DNA of 64,000 bases from Pandoraea communis. Lineage in GTDB: Bacteria > Pseudomonadota > Gammaproteobacteria > Burkholderiales > Burkholderiaceae. The notes below the pieces were generated by a model. It was not told the origin of the DNA and did no database searches. It saw only the letters and a list, made by a program, of their open reading frames with translations. The stretch spans positions 744,001-808,000 of the forward strand of contig NZ_CABPSJ010000002.1 in assembly GCF_902459745.1 (NCBI RefSeq). Direction: 5' to 3'. Below, in pieces: positions 7,009 to 15,426 of this stretch; position 1 is the stretch's first letter; each line of letters starts with the position of its first letter. The position numbers were made by a program, and so were the translations under genes.

Positions 7009-8439
7009 ATGGCTGCAAACTACTTGCATGGTGTGGAAACCATCGAGGTCGAGAATGGACCGCGCCCGGTCCGTACCGTCAAATCGGCAGTGATCGGGCT
7101 GATCGGTACGGCACCGACCGGCCCCGTCAACGTGGCCACGCTGTCACTGTCGGAAAAGGATGCGGCCGCGTTCGGTTCGCAGCTTCCCGGCTTCACCATT
7201 CCGCAGGCGCTCGACGCGATCTACGATCATGGCGCGGGCACCGTCATCGTCGTTAACGTGCTGGATCCGGCGATTCACAAGACGGCTGTGCCCAGCGAGG
7301 CGGTCACCTTCGACGCGTCCACCGATCGGGTGGGCCTGGCTCATGGGGCCGTGGCCTCGCTCGTCGTCAAGAGCAACGATGGAAACACGACGCACGTTCT
7401 CGGCACCGACTATTCGGCCGACCCGCTCACGGGGACGCTGACCCGCGTCAAGGGCGGCGGCATCGCTGCAGGCGCGAGCGTGAAGGCCAGCTACGATTAC
7501 GCGGACCCGACCAAGGTCACGGCCGCCGACATCATCGGTGCCGTTAACGCTGCAGGCGTACGCACGGGTATCAAGGCGCTCAAGGACACCTACAACCTGT
7601 TCGGGTTCTTCGCCAAGATCCTGATTTCGCCGGCGTTCTGCACGCAGAATTCGGTCGCCACCGAAATGATCGCCATGGCCGACCAGCTCGACGCTGTGGC
7701 CTATATCGATGCGCCGATCGGCACCACCTACGCGCAGGCGATCGCAGGTCGCGGTCCGATGGGCACCATCAACTTCAATACATCGAGCGACCGTGTGCGT
7801 CTGTGCTATCCGCACGTGAAGGTGTACGACGCCGTGACGAACGCAGAGCGCCTCGAGCCGCTGTCCGCTCGAGCTGCAGGGCTGCGTGCCAAGATCGACT
7901 TGGAAAAGGGTTTCTGGTGGTCGAGCTCCAACCAAGAGATTGCCGGCGTGACAGGCGTGGAGCGGCAGCTCTCGGCAATGATCGACGACCCGCAGTCCGA
8001 GGTGAATCTGCTCAACGAGCAAGGGATCACCACGATCTTCTCCAGCTATGGGTCGGGCTTCCGTCTCTGGGGTAACCGTACTGCTGCGTGGCCGACGGTC
8101 ACGCACATGCGCAACTTCGAGAACGTCCGGCGCACGGCTGACGTGATCAATGAGTCTCTGCGGTACTTCAGTCAGCAGTACATCGATATGCCGATCAATC
8201 AGGCGTTGATTGACGCGCTGACTGAGTCCGTGAACGGGTACGGCCGCAAGCTCATCGGCGACGGCGCGTTGCTCGGCTTCAAAGCCTGGTTCGACCCAGC
8301 CCGCAACGAAGAGACCGAGCTGGCCAATGGGCATCTGCTCATCAGCTACAAATTCACTGTGCCGCCGCCGCTCGAGCGGCTCACGTTTGAGACCGAGATC
8401 ACCTCGGAATATCTGCTGACCCTGAAGGGAGGTAACTGA
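7009..8439 (+). CDS. Contractile tail sheath protein (P2 FI-like)
   Basis: Tail sheath subunit of 476 residues, which contracts around the tube on infection. It belongs to the P2 FI / Mu gpL type. Signals are HGVETIEVENGPRPVRTVKSA at the N-terminus, TAPTGPVN, the mid-region GFFAKILISPAF, and the C-terminal GYGRKLIGDGALLGFKAWFD plus YKFTVPPPLERLTFE. A probable surface insertion lies between residues ~90 and 170. GGAG lies nine bases before the ATG. The tube gene follows after two bases, as in P2 (FI-FII). Confidence 0.95.
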   Translation: MAANYLHGVETIEVENGPRPVRTVKSAVIGLIGTAPTGPVNVATLSLSEKDAAAFGSQLPGFTIPQALDAIYDHGAGTVIVVNVLDPAIHKTAVPSEAVTFDASTDRVGLAHGAVASLVVKSNDGNTTHVLGTDYSADPLTGTLTRVKGGGIAAGASVKASYDYADPTKVTAADIIGAVNAAGVRTGIKALKDTYNLFGFFAKILISPAFCTQNSVATEMIAMADQLDAVAYIDAPIGTTYAQAIAGRGPMGTINFNTSSDRVRLCYPHVKVYDAVTNAERLEPLSARAAGLRAKIDLEKGFWWSSSNQEIAGVTGVERQLSAMIDDPQSEVNLLNEQGITTIFSSYGSGFRLWGNRTAAWPTVTHMRNFENVRRTADVINESLRYFSQQYIDMPINQALIDALTESVNGYGRKLIGDGALLGFKAWFDPARNEETELANGHLLISYKFTVPPPLERLTFETEITSEYLLTLKGGN

Positions 8440-8441
8440 TC

Positions 8442-8966
8442 ATGGCCGGCAAGATCGAAATCAACCGCATCACGAACGCCAACATCTACGTTGACGGGAA
8501 CTCACTGCTCGGCCGCGCGGAAGAGATCAAGCTGCCCGACATTTCGGCCATCATGCAAGAGCACAAGGCGCTCGGTATGGTGGGCAAGATCGAACTGCCG
8601 GCCGGCTTCGATAAGCTCGAAGGCGAAGTGAAGTGGAACTCGCTGTACAAGGACGTGGCCAAGACGGTCGCCAACCCGTTCAAGGCCGCGTCCCTTCAGT
8701 GCCGCTCCAACATCGAGACATACGGCGCACAGGGACGTATCCAGGAGGTCAGCCTGGTGACGTTCCTGACGGTCATGTTCAAGAAGAACCCGCTGGGCAC
8801 CTTCAAGCAGCACGAAAATGCGGAATTCAGTTCGGCGTTCGGTGCGACCTACATCAAACAGGTCATCGACGGTGAAGAGGTGCTCGAGCTGGACTATATG
8901 GCCAACATCTTCCGCGTCAACGGGGAGGACATGCTGGCAGACTACCGCAGCAACACGGGTGCCTGA
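8442..8966 (+). CDS. Major tail tube protein (P2 FII-like)
   Basis: Tail tube subunit of 174 residues of the P2 FII type, which polymerises into the inner tube. Recognisable parts are ITNANIYVDGNSLLGRAEEIK at the N-terminus, GMVGKIELPAGFDKLEGEVKW in the middle and VLELDYMANIFRVNGED near the end. A GGAGG site lies inside the last codons of the sheath gene. The gene is followed by a clear intrinsic terminator at 9025, so sheath and tube end a transcription unit and should be expressed in large amounts. Confidence 0.95.
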   Translation: MAGKIEINRITNANIYVDGNSLLGRAEEIKLPDISAIMQEHKALGMVGKIELPAGFDKLEGEVKWNSLYKDVAKTVANPFKAASLQCRSNIETYGAQGRIQEVSLVTFLTVMFKKNPLGTFKQHENAEFSSAFGATYIKQVIDGEEVLELDYMANIFRVNGEDMLADYRSNTGA

Positions 8967-9024
8967 CCCGTCCCACTCAGACTGAGCAGTTTGCGAAACT
9001 GCGCAAACTGGCGCTTCACCCCAC

Positions 9025-9046
9025 GGCCCACTTCGGTGGGCCTTTT
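9025..9046 (+). terminator. Intrinsic terminator after tail tube gene
   Basis: A 7-bp stem GGCCCAC/GTGGGCC closed by a TTCG tetraloop and followed by TTTTC. It ends the head-sheath-tube unit inside the late region, so the downstream tail genes need their own promoter or antitermination. Confidence 0.85.
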
Positions 9047-9061
9047 CATTTGGTAAAGCAG

Positions 9062-9095
9062 ATTAACTGACTGCGTCCTCGCACTGACTGAGAAT
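9062..9095 (+). promoter_or_regulatory. Putative phage late promoter before tail chaperone genes
   Basis: The spacer after the terminator contains an ATTAA block at 9062-9066 followed by CGCACTGAC and GAAT. This is similar in order and spacing to the block before the protease gene (2797). It is the only place a promoter for the tape-measure unit could lie. The call rests on comparing the spacers by eye. Confidence 0.35.
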
Positions 9096-9138
9096 CCTTC
9101 GTGTAGCTCATTCATTCACCACACGCAAAGGAAATCTC

Positions 9139-9444
9139 ATGGAGATCCAGCTTCAGTACCCGTTCACGACGGCAGCAGGTCAGAAATTGAGCGCCGTCAC
9201 GATCCGCCGACTCAAGGTCAAGGATCTGAAGGCTATAGGCGAGCAAAGCGGCGGGAGCGAGGTGTCGCTCGAACTGAACGGCGTCGCGCGCATGTGCAAT
9301 CTCGTGCCCGAAGATCTGGACGAGATGGACGCAGCCGATTACCAAGCGGTGAAGGCCCGATTTCTGGAATTTGTGGGTATCAAAGGAAAACCTGCGGTCG
9401 GGGCAGAGCCTGCTGGCGAGGTGGTTCCGGATGCAGCCGAGTGA
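9139..9444 (+). CDS. Tail assembly chaperone, P2 gpE / Mu gp41 family
   Basis: A 101-residue tail assembly chaperone (phage tail assembly family E/41/14), which binds the tape measure before tube assembly. The N-terminal strand-rich part has LQYPFTTAAGQKLSAVTIRR and VKDLKAIGEQSGG; the helical part has ARMCNLVPEDLDEMDAADYQ. AAAGGA precedes the ATG. A second ORF (9431-9529) overlaps its end in a different frame. In this family a fraction of ribosomes shifts frame to make an extended product. Confidence 0.88.
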   Translation: MEIQLQYPFTTAAGQKLSAVTIRRLKVKDLKAIGEQSGGSEVSLELNGVARMCNLVPEDLDEMDAADYQAVKARFLEFVGIKGKPAVGAEPAGEVVPDAAE

Positions 9445-9529
9445 GATTGACCAGCTAAGTGTCGATGAATTCTGTGGCTGGGTGACCGACGCCAGTCAGC
9501 AAATCAAACGCGAGCACGGCGATGGCTAA
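9431..9529 (+). CDS. GpE'-like frameshift extension of tail chaperone
   Basis: A 32-residue open frame overlapping the end of the chaperone gene. It reads MQPSEIDQLSVDEFCGWVTD, the helical pattern of GpE-type C-terminal extensions. It is probably made as a fusion by programmed frameshifting rather than from its own ATG, which has no ribosome-binding site. The frame relation is -2 (or +1) relative to the upstream gene, and Mu has been reported to use -2 at this gene pair. Candidate slip region: GGGG at 9400-9403. Confidence 0.65.
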   Translation: MQPSEIDQLSVDEFCGWVTDASQQIKREHGDG

Positions 9530-9743
9530 CCAGCCACGCCGCTGCTTTGATGAGGGCCGCGACACAAAACGCCGCGATGGCGATTAACGGTCCCAAGAAA
9601 ACCAACCCAAAAAACACGGCGACGCCGAACATCAACGGCGCGGCCCACAGGGGCAGCTCGATGAGCAGCCATACGCCGAGCGCCACTGAAAGCGCCGTGA
9701 TCACAACGTAGGCAATGGTTTTGGCGAGGGTTTCGATGTCCAT
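9504..9743 (-). CDS. Small three-helix membrane protein, antisense within the tail operon
   Basis: An ORF of 79 residues on the reverse strand filling the gap between the chaperone pair and the tape measure. The protein is strongly hydrophobic with probably three membrane segments (about residues 9-31, 33-52 and 53-72) and a basic end (SHRRARV). AGGA lies eight bases upstream of its ATG at 9743. The forward strand has no gene here, which argues that the ORF is real and not a shadow. Function unknown; an independently transcribed accessory gene of the prophage (moron) is plausible. Confidence 0.55.
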   Translation of the reverse strand: MDIETLAKTIAYVVITALSVALGVWLLIELPLWAAPLMFGVAVFFGLVFLGPLIAIAAFCVAALIKAAAWLVSHRRARV

Positions 9744-9771
9744 AGCCGCATCCTAATTCCGAGGTATCCAC

Positions 9772-12180
9772 ATGGCAAGTGAGTTCTACGTTGGTGTCAA
9801 GATCGGCGCGACGATGCTGGCCAGCTTCGGCACCGCGCTCGCCGGCGCCAAGACGACCATGTCGAACCTTGGCAGAGTCGCCGACGACCTGCGGGTCAAG
9901 CATACCCGGCTTGGCGAGGTCATGTCGCGCGCAATGGCACATCCGATGCGCAATGTCGGCGAGCTGCGCCGCCAATACGAGCGGCTCGGCACAACGATGG
10001 ATGCATTGACGACCAAGCAAGTCGCCCTGGCTGCTCAACTTGCCCGCGGCGACGCGCTGCGGCAGCAACGCATGGGGTTGGGTGGCGAAATGGTGGGGAC
10101 ATACCTCACGGCCAAAGCAACGGCCGCCCCTCTCATCGGGGCAGTCAAGCAGGCAGCGACCTTCGAGGCCGGGCTGCGCGACATCGCCATTACCGGGAAC
10201 CTGACCAAACAGGAAGAGTTCAAGGTCGGCGAGGCGATCCGCCAAGCAGCGTTGTCCACCAATCAGGGGCACGCGGCGATTCTGGAAGGCGTCGGCACCT
10301 TGGTTGCGGCGGGCATGGACGCCAACAAGGCGGGTGAGTATTCCGGCCTTCTGGGCAAGGTCGCCACTGCCACGAACGCGGACATGAAAGACCTCGCGGG
10401 TATGGTCTATTCGCTGTCTGAGACCCTGGGCATCAAAGGCGATGCAGCCCTCAAGGAGGCGTTCAACCGCGCTGCCTTCGGGGGCAAACTCGGTCGCTTC
10501 GAACTCAAGGATATGGCCAAAGCGCTGCCCGAGATGACCGCGGCCTTCGCGTCGAAGGGCATCAAGGGGCAAGACGCACTCACGCAGATCATCGCCAGTC
10601 TTGAGGTCGGCCGCGAAGGTGCTGGTTCCGGTGACGAAGCCGTGACCAACCTTCGCAACTGGCTCTCGCATATGAACGCGAAGCACACCATCGACGCTTA
10701 TTCGAAGGCGGGCGTGGACTATCAGAAGTCGATGCAAAACCTCGTCTCCGATGGCTACTCCAGCTATGAAGCATCTCTGCAGATTGCGCAGAAGTTCATC
10801 TCGTCGCGAGGTGACGGGTTCATGAAGCAATGGAAGGAAGCCGGCGCGAAGGGAGACGAAGAGGCCCAACGCCGTTTGATGGAAAGCTTCGGCCTGAACG
10901 AAGTGTTCCAGGACATTCAGACCATCAACCATTTGCTGGCCATGCGCCAGGGCTGGGACAAGTACCAGGACAACAAGAAGAAGATGGGTAGCCAGGAAGC
11001 GATGGGCACCATCGACGAGGACTACCGCAAGCGCGCAGAACTCGCCACCAAGGCTTGGGAGCGATTCAATACGAGCGTTGCTGACCTTGGTATCACGGTT
11101 GGGAAGGAACTGATGCCGTCGTTGACGGGGTTGCTTGATGCCTTAACGCCGATGGCAAAAAAAGTTGAGCTATTCGTGAAAGCTCATCCTGGTGTTGTCC
11201 GCGCAGTAGCTGGCTTTGCCGTCAGCATCGTTGGCCTGAAGGTCGCCACCCTTGCCCTGGGCTGGGGATTGAATTTCTTCGTCAAATCCCCGCTGAACCT
11301 CCTCGGCACCGCATTCACGACCGTTTCTGCCAAATGGACACTGATGCGCGCGTTGGTGCTCGGAGGCTCGTCGCGCCTTGCCACCGTATTCCAGTTGTTC
11401 GGCGCCGGGGCGCAGACGGCAACCAAACTGGCGAGCGTTTTCGGCCGCCTCGGGGGCTGGATGCTCTCGCTCGGGCGAGGCGCGCTTTTCCTCGGCCGTC
11501 TGCTTGCTGGAAACTTGTTGTCGGGCTTGCGTATCGCTGGCCAGGCATTTCTCTGGCTCGGTCGCGCAATGCTCATGAACCCGCTCGGGTTGGCCGTGGC
11601 CGCGATCGGCGTTGCCGCCTACCTCGTTTGGAAAAATTGGGACAAGGTCAAGTCAGCAATCGTGATTGGCTGGAATTGGCTCAAGGGCATGAAGGATCGG
11701 TTCTTCTCGGCCGGCGCCGATCTGATCAACGGCTTGGTCGGTGGTGTGTCTTCGAAAATCTCGGCGGCGCGCGACAGCATCGTCTCGTTCGGCTCGGACA
11801 TCAAAGGCTGGTTCGCCAACACGCTGGGCATCCGATCCCCGTCTCGCGTGTTCATGGGCTTTGGCGACAACATCGCGCAAGGGGCTGCGCTTGGTATCGG
11901 GCGGTCGGCGGGGCTCGCCTCGAGGGCTGCCGCCGGCATGGCCTCGGATACGGCCGCCGCTGTGGCGACTCAACATATTGCATCAGGACGACTCAGTTCG
12001 TCAGCCGCTGGTGCCGGCGCTGCCGGGACCACGATCCACTTCAGTCCCACGATTCACGTCCAGGGTGGCTCGCCCGAGTCGACGAAGACCCAGGTCACGG
12101 AGGCGCTCAATTTATCGCTGCGTGAGTTGGAGCAGATGATCAAACGGGTGACCGGGCAGCAAGCGCGGAGGGCCTACTGA
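9772..12180 (+). CDS. Tail tape measure protein
   Basis: Tape measure protein of 802 residues, TP901 type, which sets tail length and is threaded into the tube. The N-terminal third is helical, with GVKIGATMLASFGTALAGAK, followed by the TP901 core (GNLTKQEEFKVGEAIRQAAL; AAGMDANKAGEYSGLLGKVATATN). Hydrophobic segments lie around residues 480-505 and 600-630. The C-terminal part includes FANTLGIRSPSRVFMGFGDN, common to P2-like tape measures. GAGG precedes the ATG. The stop overlaps the U-like gene by one base. Confidence 0.95.
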   Translation: MASEFYVGVKIGATMLASFGTALAGAKTTMSNLGRVADDLRVKHTRLGEVMSRAMAHPMRNVGELRRQYERLGTTMDALTTKQVALAAQLARGDALRQQRMGLGGEMVGTYLTAKATAAPLIGAVKQAATFEAGLRDIAITGNLTKQEEFKVGEAIRQAALSTNQGHAAILEGVGTLVAAGMDANKAGEYSGLLGKVATATNADMKDLAGMVYSLSETLGIKGDAALKEAFNRAAFGGKLGRFELKDMAKALPEMTAAFASKGIKGQDALTQIIASLEVGREGAGSGDEAVTNLRNWLSHMNAKHTIDAYSKAGVDYQKSMQNLVSDGYSSYEASLQIAQKFISSRGDGFMKQWKEAGAKGDEEAQRRLMESFGLNEVFQDIQTINHLLAMRQGWDKYQDNKKKMGSQEAMGTIDEDYRKRAELATKAWERFNTSVADLGITVGKELMPSLTGLLDALTPMAKKVELFVKAHPGVVRAVAGFAVSIVGLKVATLALGWGLNFFVKSPLNLLGTAFTTVSAKWTLMRALVLGGSSRLATVFQLFGAGAQTATKLASVFGRLGGWMLSLGRGALFLGRLLAGNLLSGLRIAGQAFLWLGRAMLMNPLGLAVAAIGVAAYLVWKNWDKVKSAIVIGWNWLKGMKDRFFSAGADLINGLVGGVSSKISAARDSIVSFGSDIKGWFANTLGIRSPSRVFMGFGDNIAQGAALGIGRSAGLASRAAAGMASDTAAAVATQHIASGRLSSSAAGAGAAGTTIHFSPTIHVQGGSPESTKTQVTEALNLSLRELEQMIKRVTGQQARRAY

Positions 12181-13091
12181 TGTTTGCACTCTTGGGGGAC
12201 GTTCAATTCGACCTGATCACGTACTTCGACGGTTTCGAATCGGAATTCGGCGCCGACTTCGCCGAGCATACGCTGATCGAAGGAAAGCCCCGCCTGCAGT
12301 TTATCGGTGACAAGCTCGACGAGATCCGGATTCAGCTCGCCTTTCACCAATATTACTGTGATCCGGAAGCGGAGCTCGTGAAGCTCAAGACGGCGCTTGC
12401 CGGCCACCAGGCAATGGCGTTGGTACTGGGCAATGGTGACTACAAAGGCTGGTTCGTGCTGACCAGCGTGCAAGCCACCAGCAAGCATACGGACAAAGCA
12501 GGCACGCTCGTCGCGCTCGAGGCCGGTATCACCTTGCGCGAGTTCGTTGGCGACAAGAAGAATCCGCTTAAACCGCCCGCCGTCCAGCCGAATCCACCGC
12601 CGGCCGACGCCAAGGCGCTGCCGGTCGACGACGCTGCGGCCAGTGCGCTCGACAGCGCTACGGCAACCGTCCGCGAGGGTGTACGTCAGGCCGTAACCTA
12701 CGCCAACCAGGCGCAATCGGCCCTGCGCGTCGCCGTCGATGGCGCTCGGCTTGCACAAAAGTTGGCCGCAAACCCACTCGCCGCGTTGGGGCGGGTGCCT
12801 GGGCTGCTGACGAGCGTGAAACAGGTCGCTGGTCCATTGGAAAAGCTCTCGCCGACGTTAAGCGGCCTGTCTGGCCAGCTTCCCGGCGTCTCAGGCGTAT
12901 TGCGTGCCAGCGATAACGCTCTTAGTGCAGTCCGCAGTGCACAGGGGGCACTGAGCTCGGTCAGTGCCGCTAACATCGGCGGTCGAGTCGATTACCTGAG
13001 TGGGCAGCTCTCGACGGCGTCGAGCGCTCTCCAGTCTGCCGCGCCGAGCATCAGTAAGCTGGCCGCCAAAGTCATCGCGAGGGCCATCTGA
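12180..13091 (+). CDS. P2 gpU-like tail protein with C-terminal extension
   Basis: Tail protein of the P2 gpU family, required for tail completion. The first ~125 residues fit the family: FALLGDVQFDL, then IEGKPRLQFIGDKLDEI and LGNGDYKGWFVLTSV. At 303 residues it is about twice the length of P2 gpU. The extra C-terminal part is a Pro-rich linker (about 130-150) and an Ala/Ser-rich helical region, which is common in P2-like tails of beta-proteobacteria. It overlaps the tape measure stop (TGATG) and the X gene in the same way. Confidence 0.87.
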   Translation: MFALLGDVQFDLITYFDGFESEFGADFAEHTLIEGKPRLQFIGDKLDEIRIQLAFHQYYCDPEAELVKLKTALAGHQAMALVLGNGDYKGWFVLTSVQATSKHTDKAGTLVALEAGITLREFVGDKKNPLKPPAVQPNPPPADAKALPVDDAAASALDSATATVREGVRQAVTYANQAQSALRVAVDGARLAQKLAANPLAALGRVPGLLTSVKQVAGPLEKLSPTLSGLSGQLPGVSGVLRASDNALSAVRSAQGALSSVSAANIGGRVDYLSGQLSTASSALQSAAPSISKLAAKVIARAI

Positions 13092-13297
13092 TGTACCTGA
13101 TCCACATCACGACTGAGGGCGAGCGTTGGGATCAGCTCGCCAACCGATACTACGGCGATCCCCTCGCCTATGAAGCCATCGTGGCTGCCAATCCGCACGT
13201 TCTGCTGGCGCCGATGCTTCCGAGCGGCCTGCGGTTGTCGATCCCGGTGATTGAACAAACCGACTTGTCAGAGGATCTCCCGCCGTGGATGCGATGA
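13091..13297 (+). CDS. Tail protein X (P2 gpX-like, LysM fold)
   Basis: A 68-residue protein of the P2 gpX family. It has a LysM-like fold (EGERWDQLANRYYGDP, then IVAANPHVLLAP and LPSGLRLSIPV), as expected for a small baseplate/tail protein. It lies between U and D, with a one-base overlap on the left and a short overlap with the D gene on the right. Confidence 0.92.
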   Translation: MYLIHITTEGERWDQLANRYYGDPLAYEAIVAANPHVLLAPMLPSGLRLSIPVIEQTDLSEDLPPWMR

Positions 13298-14478
13298 ATG
13301 ATCAATCGGCCACGACCACGGCCAAGGTTCCGCACCCGGTATTCGTGCTCACCTACGAACAGAAGAACATCACCAACGACATCACGCCCTATGTGCGCTC
13401 CGTGACGTACACCGACTACCTGGACGGCCAGTCCGACGAGTTGGCCGTCGAACTGGAGGATGCGGACGGCCGCTGGATCGAGCAGTGGTACCCAGGCAAA
13501 GGTGACTCACTGTCCCTCAAGATCGGGTACCGTGGCGATCCGCTGCTGCCCTGCGGGACGTTTGAGATCGACGAAATCGAGTTTGCGCATCCGCCGGCAA
13601 TCGTGACGATTCGTGCCTTGGCCACCGGGGTGAAGAAATCCGTTCGTACCCGCGCCGGGCGAGCATATGAGGGCACTACGCTGGCCGCAATCGCGCAGCG
13701 CATCGCCAAACGTAACAAGCTCACGCTCGTCGGGAAAATCAGAGACATCCGAATCGATCGGGTCACTCAGTATCAGGAGCGGGACGTGGAGTTCCTGACG
13801 CGCCTCGCGCGCGAGTACGGGTATGCCTTCAAGATTGTCGGCACCAAGCTGGTTTTCACCGAGCTGGCAAATTTGCGTGAGACCGATGTAGTCGCGACGC
13901 TGAAGGTGAGCGACCTGCAATCCATTCGAATGCGCGACAAGATCAAGGACGTCTACCAGGCCGCCAAGGGCAAATATCACGATCCGAAGACGAAAAAATT
14001 GGTGGTCTACGGTGTGAAGGGGGACGACGTCGCGGAGGTTGGCCAGACCACGGTGAGCACGAAAAAGCGTTCGGGCCAATCTGCGAGCGGCGATACGCTG
14101 AAATTCAGTGCGCGAGGATCCAAGGCCGCACTCCAGACGAAGACGCAGGCGGCTCTCGACGCGGCAAACCTTCAGCAAACCGCAGGTAACTTCACCGTGT
14201 ATGGCAATCCCAAGATTGTCGCTGGCACGACCGTCGAGCTGGCGAACTGCGGAAAGCTCTCCGGGAAATACCTTGTCGAGTCGGCTCATCACCGACTCGA
14301 TCACGGCGCTGGCTATACCACCGAGATGGAGATCAAGCGCGTAGCGCTGCCGGTCAAGGCTGGGAACGGAACCAGCACAACCAAGGCAAGTGCCCGCAAG
14401 GGCCTCAAGGTGTACGGAACCACGGCTGATGGACAGGTCGGCGTGGTTGGAAACAATCAGATGGCCAAGAAGAAATGA
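13285..14478 (+). CDS. Baseplate hub protein, P2 gpD-like
   Basis: P2 late-control D / baseplate hub family, 397 residues, the gp27-like trimer that holds the spike and opens to the tube. Supporting stretches are HPVFVLTYEQKNITNDI near the N-terminus, GYRGDPLLPCGTFEIDEIEF, QYQERDVEFLTRLAREYGYAF and the C-terminal GKYLVESAHHRLDHGAGYTTE. The GTG at 13285 is preferred since GAGGA lies nine bases upstream. ATG 13294, overlapping the X stop, is the alternative. The spike gene overlaps its stop. Confidence 0.92.
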   Translation: MDAMNDQSATTTAKVPHPVFVLTYEQKNITNDITPYVRSVTYTDYLDGQSDELAVELEDADGRWIEQWYPGKGDSLSLKIGYRGDPLLPCGTFEIDEIEFAHPPAIVTIRALATGVKKSVRTRAGRAYEGTTLAAIAQRIAKRNKLTLVGKIRDIRIDRVTQYQERDVEFLTRLAREYGYAFKIVGTKLVFTELANLRETDVVATLKVSDLQSIRMRDKIKDVYQAAKGKYHDPKTKKLVVYGVKGDDVAEVGQTTVSTKKRSGQSASGDTLKFSARGSKAALQTKTQAALDAANLQQTAGNFTVYGNPKIVAGTTVELANCGKLSGKYLVESAHHRLDHGAGYTTEMEIKRVALPVKAGNGTSTTKASARKGLKVYGTTADGQVGVVGNNQMAKKK

Positions 14479-15077
14479 CGGAAACCACTGAAGAATTCGG
14501 TGCCACTTTAAAATTTGGCACGGTCAGCGCTTCCCGGCCGGGCTTCGCGCGGGTACGGCTGCCCGATCTCGATAATATGCGCACCATGTGGTTGCCCATC
14601 GCCTACCCGAAAACACAGGATGACCAAGCCTGCTGGACCTACGATATCGGCGAGCAGGTGGCTGTCTTGCTTGATGTGCGTGGCGAGGATGGGGTCATTC
14701 TCGGCGCGATTTACTCGTCCGCCGACACGCCTCCAGTCACCGACCCGAACAAGTTCGCGATGCGGTTCAAGGATGGCGCTCTGCTCGAGTACGATCGCGA
14801 AGCCGGCGTTTTGGCGGTCACGGGCGTTCGACGCGTAGAAGTGGAAGCGAGCACGGAAATCCTGCTCAAGGCCGGTGCCAAAGTCACGCTGGACACCGCT
14901 GATGCAGAGCTGACGGGCAACTTGCTGGTCAAGGGAAAGATGACCGGACAAGGTGGTCTAGCGGTGTCCGGCGGGGCCGGCGCCCAGATCCAGGGCAACA
15001 TGAATATCGACGGCGATGTCGCAGCGACGGGCACGATCATGGACAGTGGGGGCAACTCAAACCACCACACGCACTGA
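14475..15077 (+). CDS. Baseplate assembly protein V (membrane-piercing spike)
   Basis: P2 gpV / Mu gp45-type spike of 200 residues at the tip of the tail. The N-terminal OB-fold part has RPGFARVRLPDLDNMRTMWLP and DDQACWTYDIGEQVAVLLD. The second half is a repetitive beta-helix. It ends in SGGNSNHHTH, a His-rich tip of the kind that binds a metal ion in these spikes. The ATG overlaps the gpD stop. A small unknown gene separates it from W, which normally follows directly. Confidence 0.93.
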   Translation: MTETTEEFGATLKFGTVSASRPGFARVRLPDLDNMRTMWLPIAYPKTQDDQACWTYDIGEQVAVLLDVRGEDGVILGAIYSSADTPPVTDPNKFAMRFKDGALLEYDREAGVLAVTGVRRVEVEASTEILLKAGAKVTLDTADAELTGNLLVKGKMTGQGGLAVSGGAGAQIQGNMNIDGDVAATGTIMDSGGNSNHHTH

Positions 15078-15126
15078 AGTCGTGACAGTAGACTGAATGG
15101 GTCTTCTCACTTAAAAAGGAGGATTC

Positions 15127-15381
15127 ATGAAGACCATTCGCTATCGTGGTTACGACATCCAACCGGACTGCCCCTATTTTGACGACATTCGCCGCTGGGG
15201 CGTCCGCTGCCTAATCCGCCGATCGGGGCACGACGGGCCGCAGCCAGAACCGGCAACTTCCCAAGAGTTCTTTGGGACCGAACAAGAAGCGATCGCAGCC
15301 GGAATCGAATGTGCGCGAGCCATGATCGATGGCCATCTGGATCGCGGCACCGGCGCACTGGTAAATCTCGAGCGGTTCTAA
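15127..15381 (+). CDS. Small unknown protein inserted between V and W
   Basis: An 84-residue protein of unknown function. It starts MKTIRYRGYDIQPDCPYFDD, contains a charged middle with TSQEFFGTEQEAIAAGIECA, and ends near RGTGALVNLERF. It has no membrane or signal segment. An excellent AAGGAGG site precedes the ATG. It interrupts the usual V-W-J-I order and is followed by a putative promoter for W, so it looks like an accessory cassette. The small YRGY...-type fold is seen in other short bacterial proteins, but I cannot name a function. Confidence 0.7.
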   Translation: MKTIRYRGYDIQPDCPYFDDIRRWGVRCLIRRSGHDGPQPEPATSQEFFGTEQEAIAAGIECARAMIDGHLDRGTGALVNLERF

Positions 15382-15386
15382 ACCGC

Positions 15387-15426
15387 ATTAATATCCCCTA
15401 GCCGGGCATCGCGGCACGATAGCTGC
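15387..15426 (+). promoter_or_regulatory. Putative phage late promoter before gpW
   Basis: ATTAA at 15387 lies 40 bases before the W start codon, the same element and spacing as at 2797 before the protease. A possible -10-like GATAGC lies close to the ATG, and no clear ribosome-binding site is present. The role is inferred from the repeated arrangement. Confidence 0.35.
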
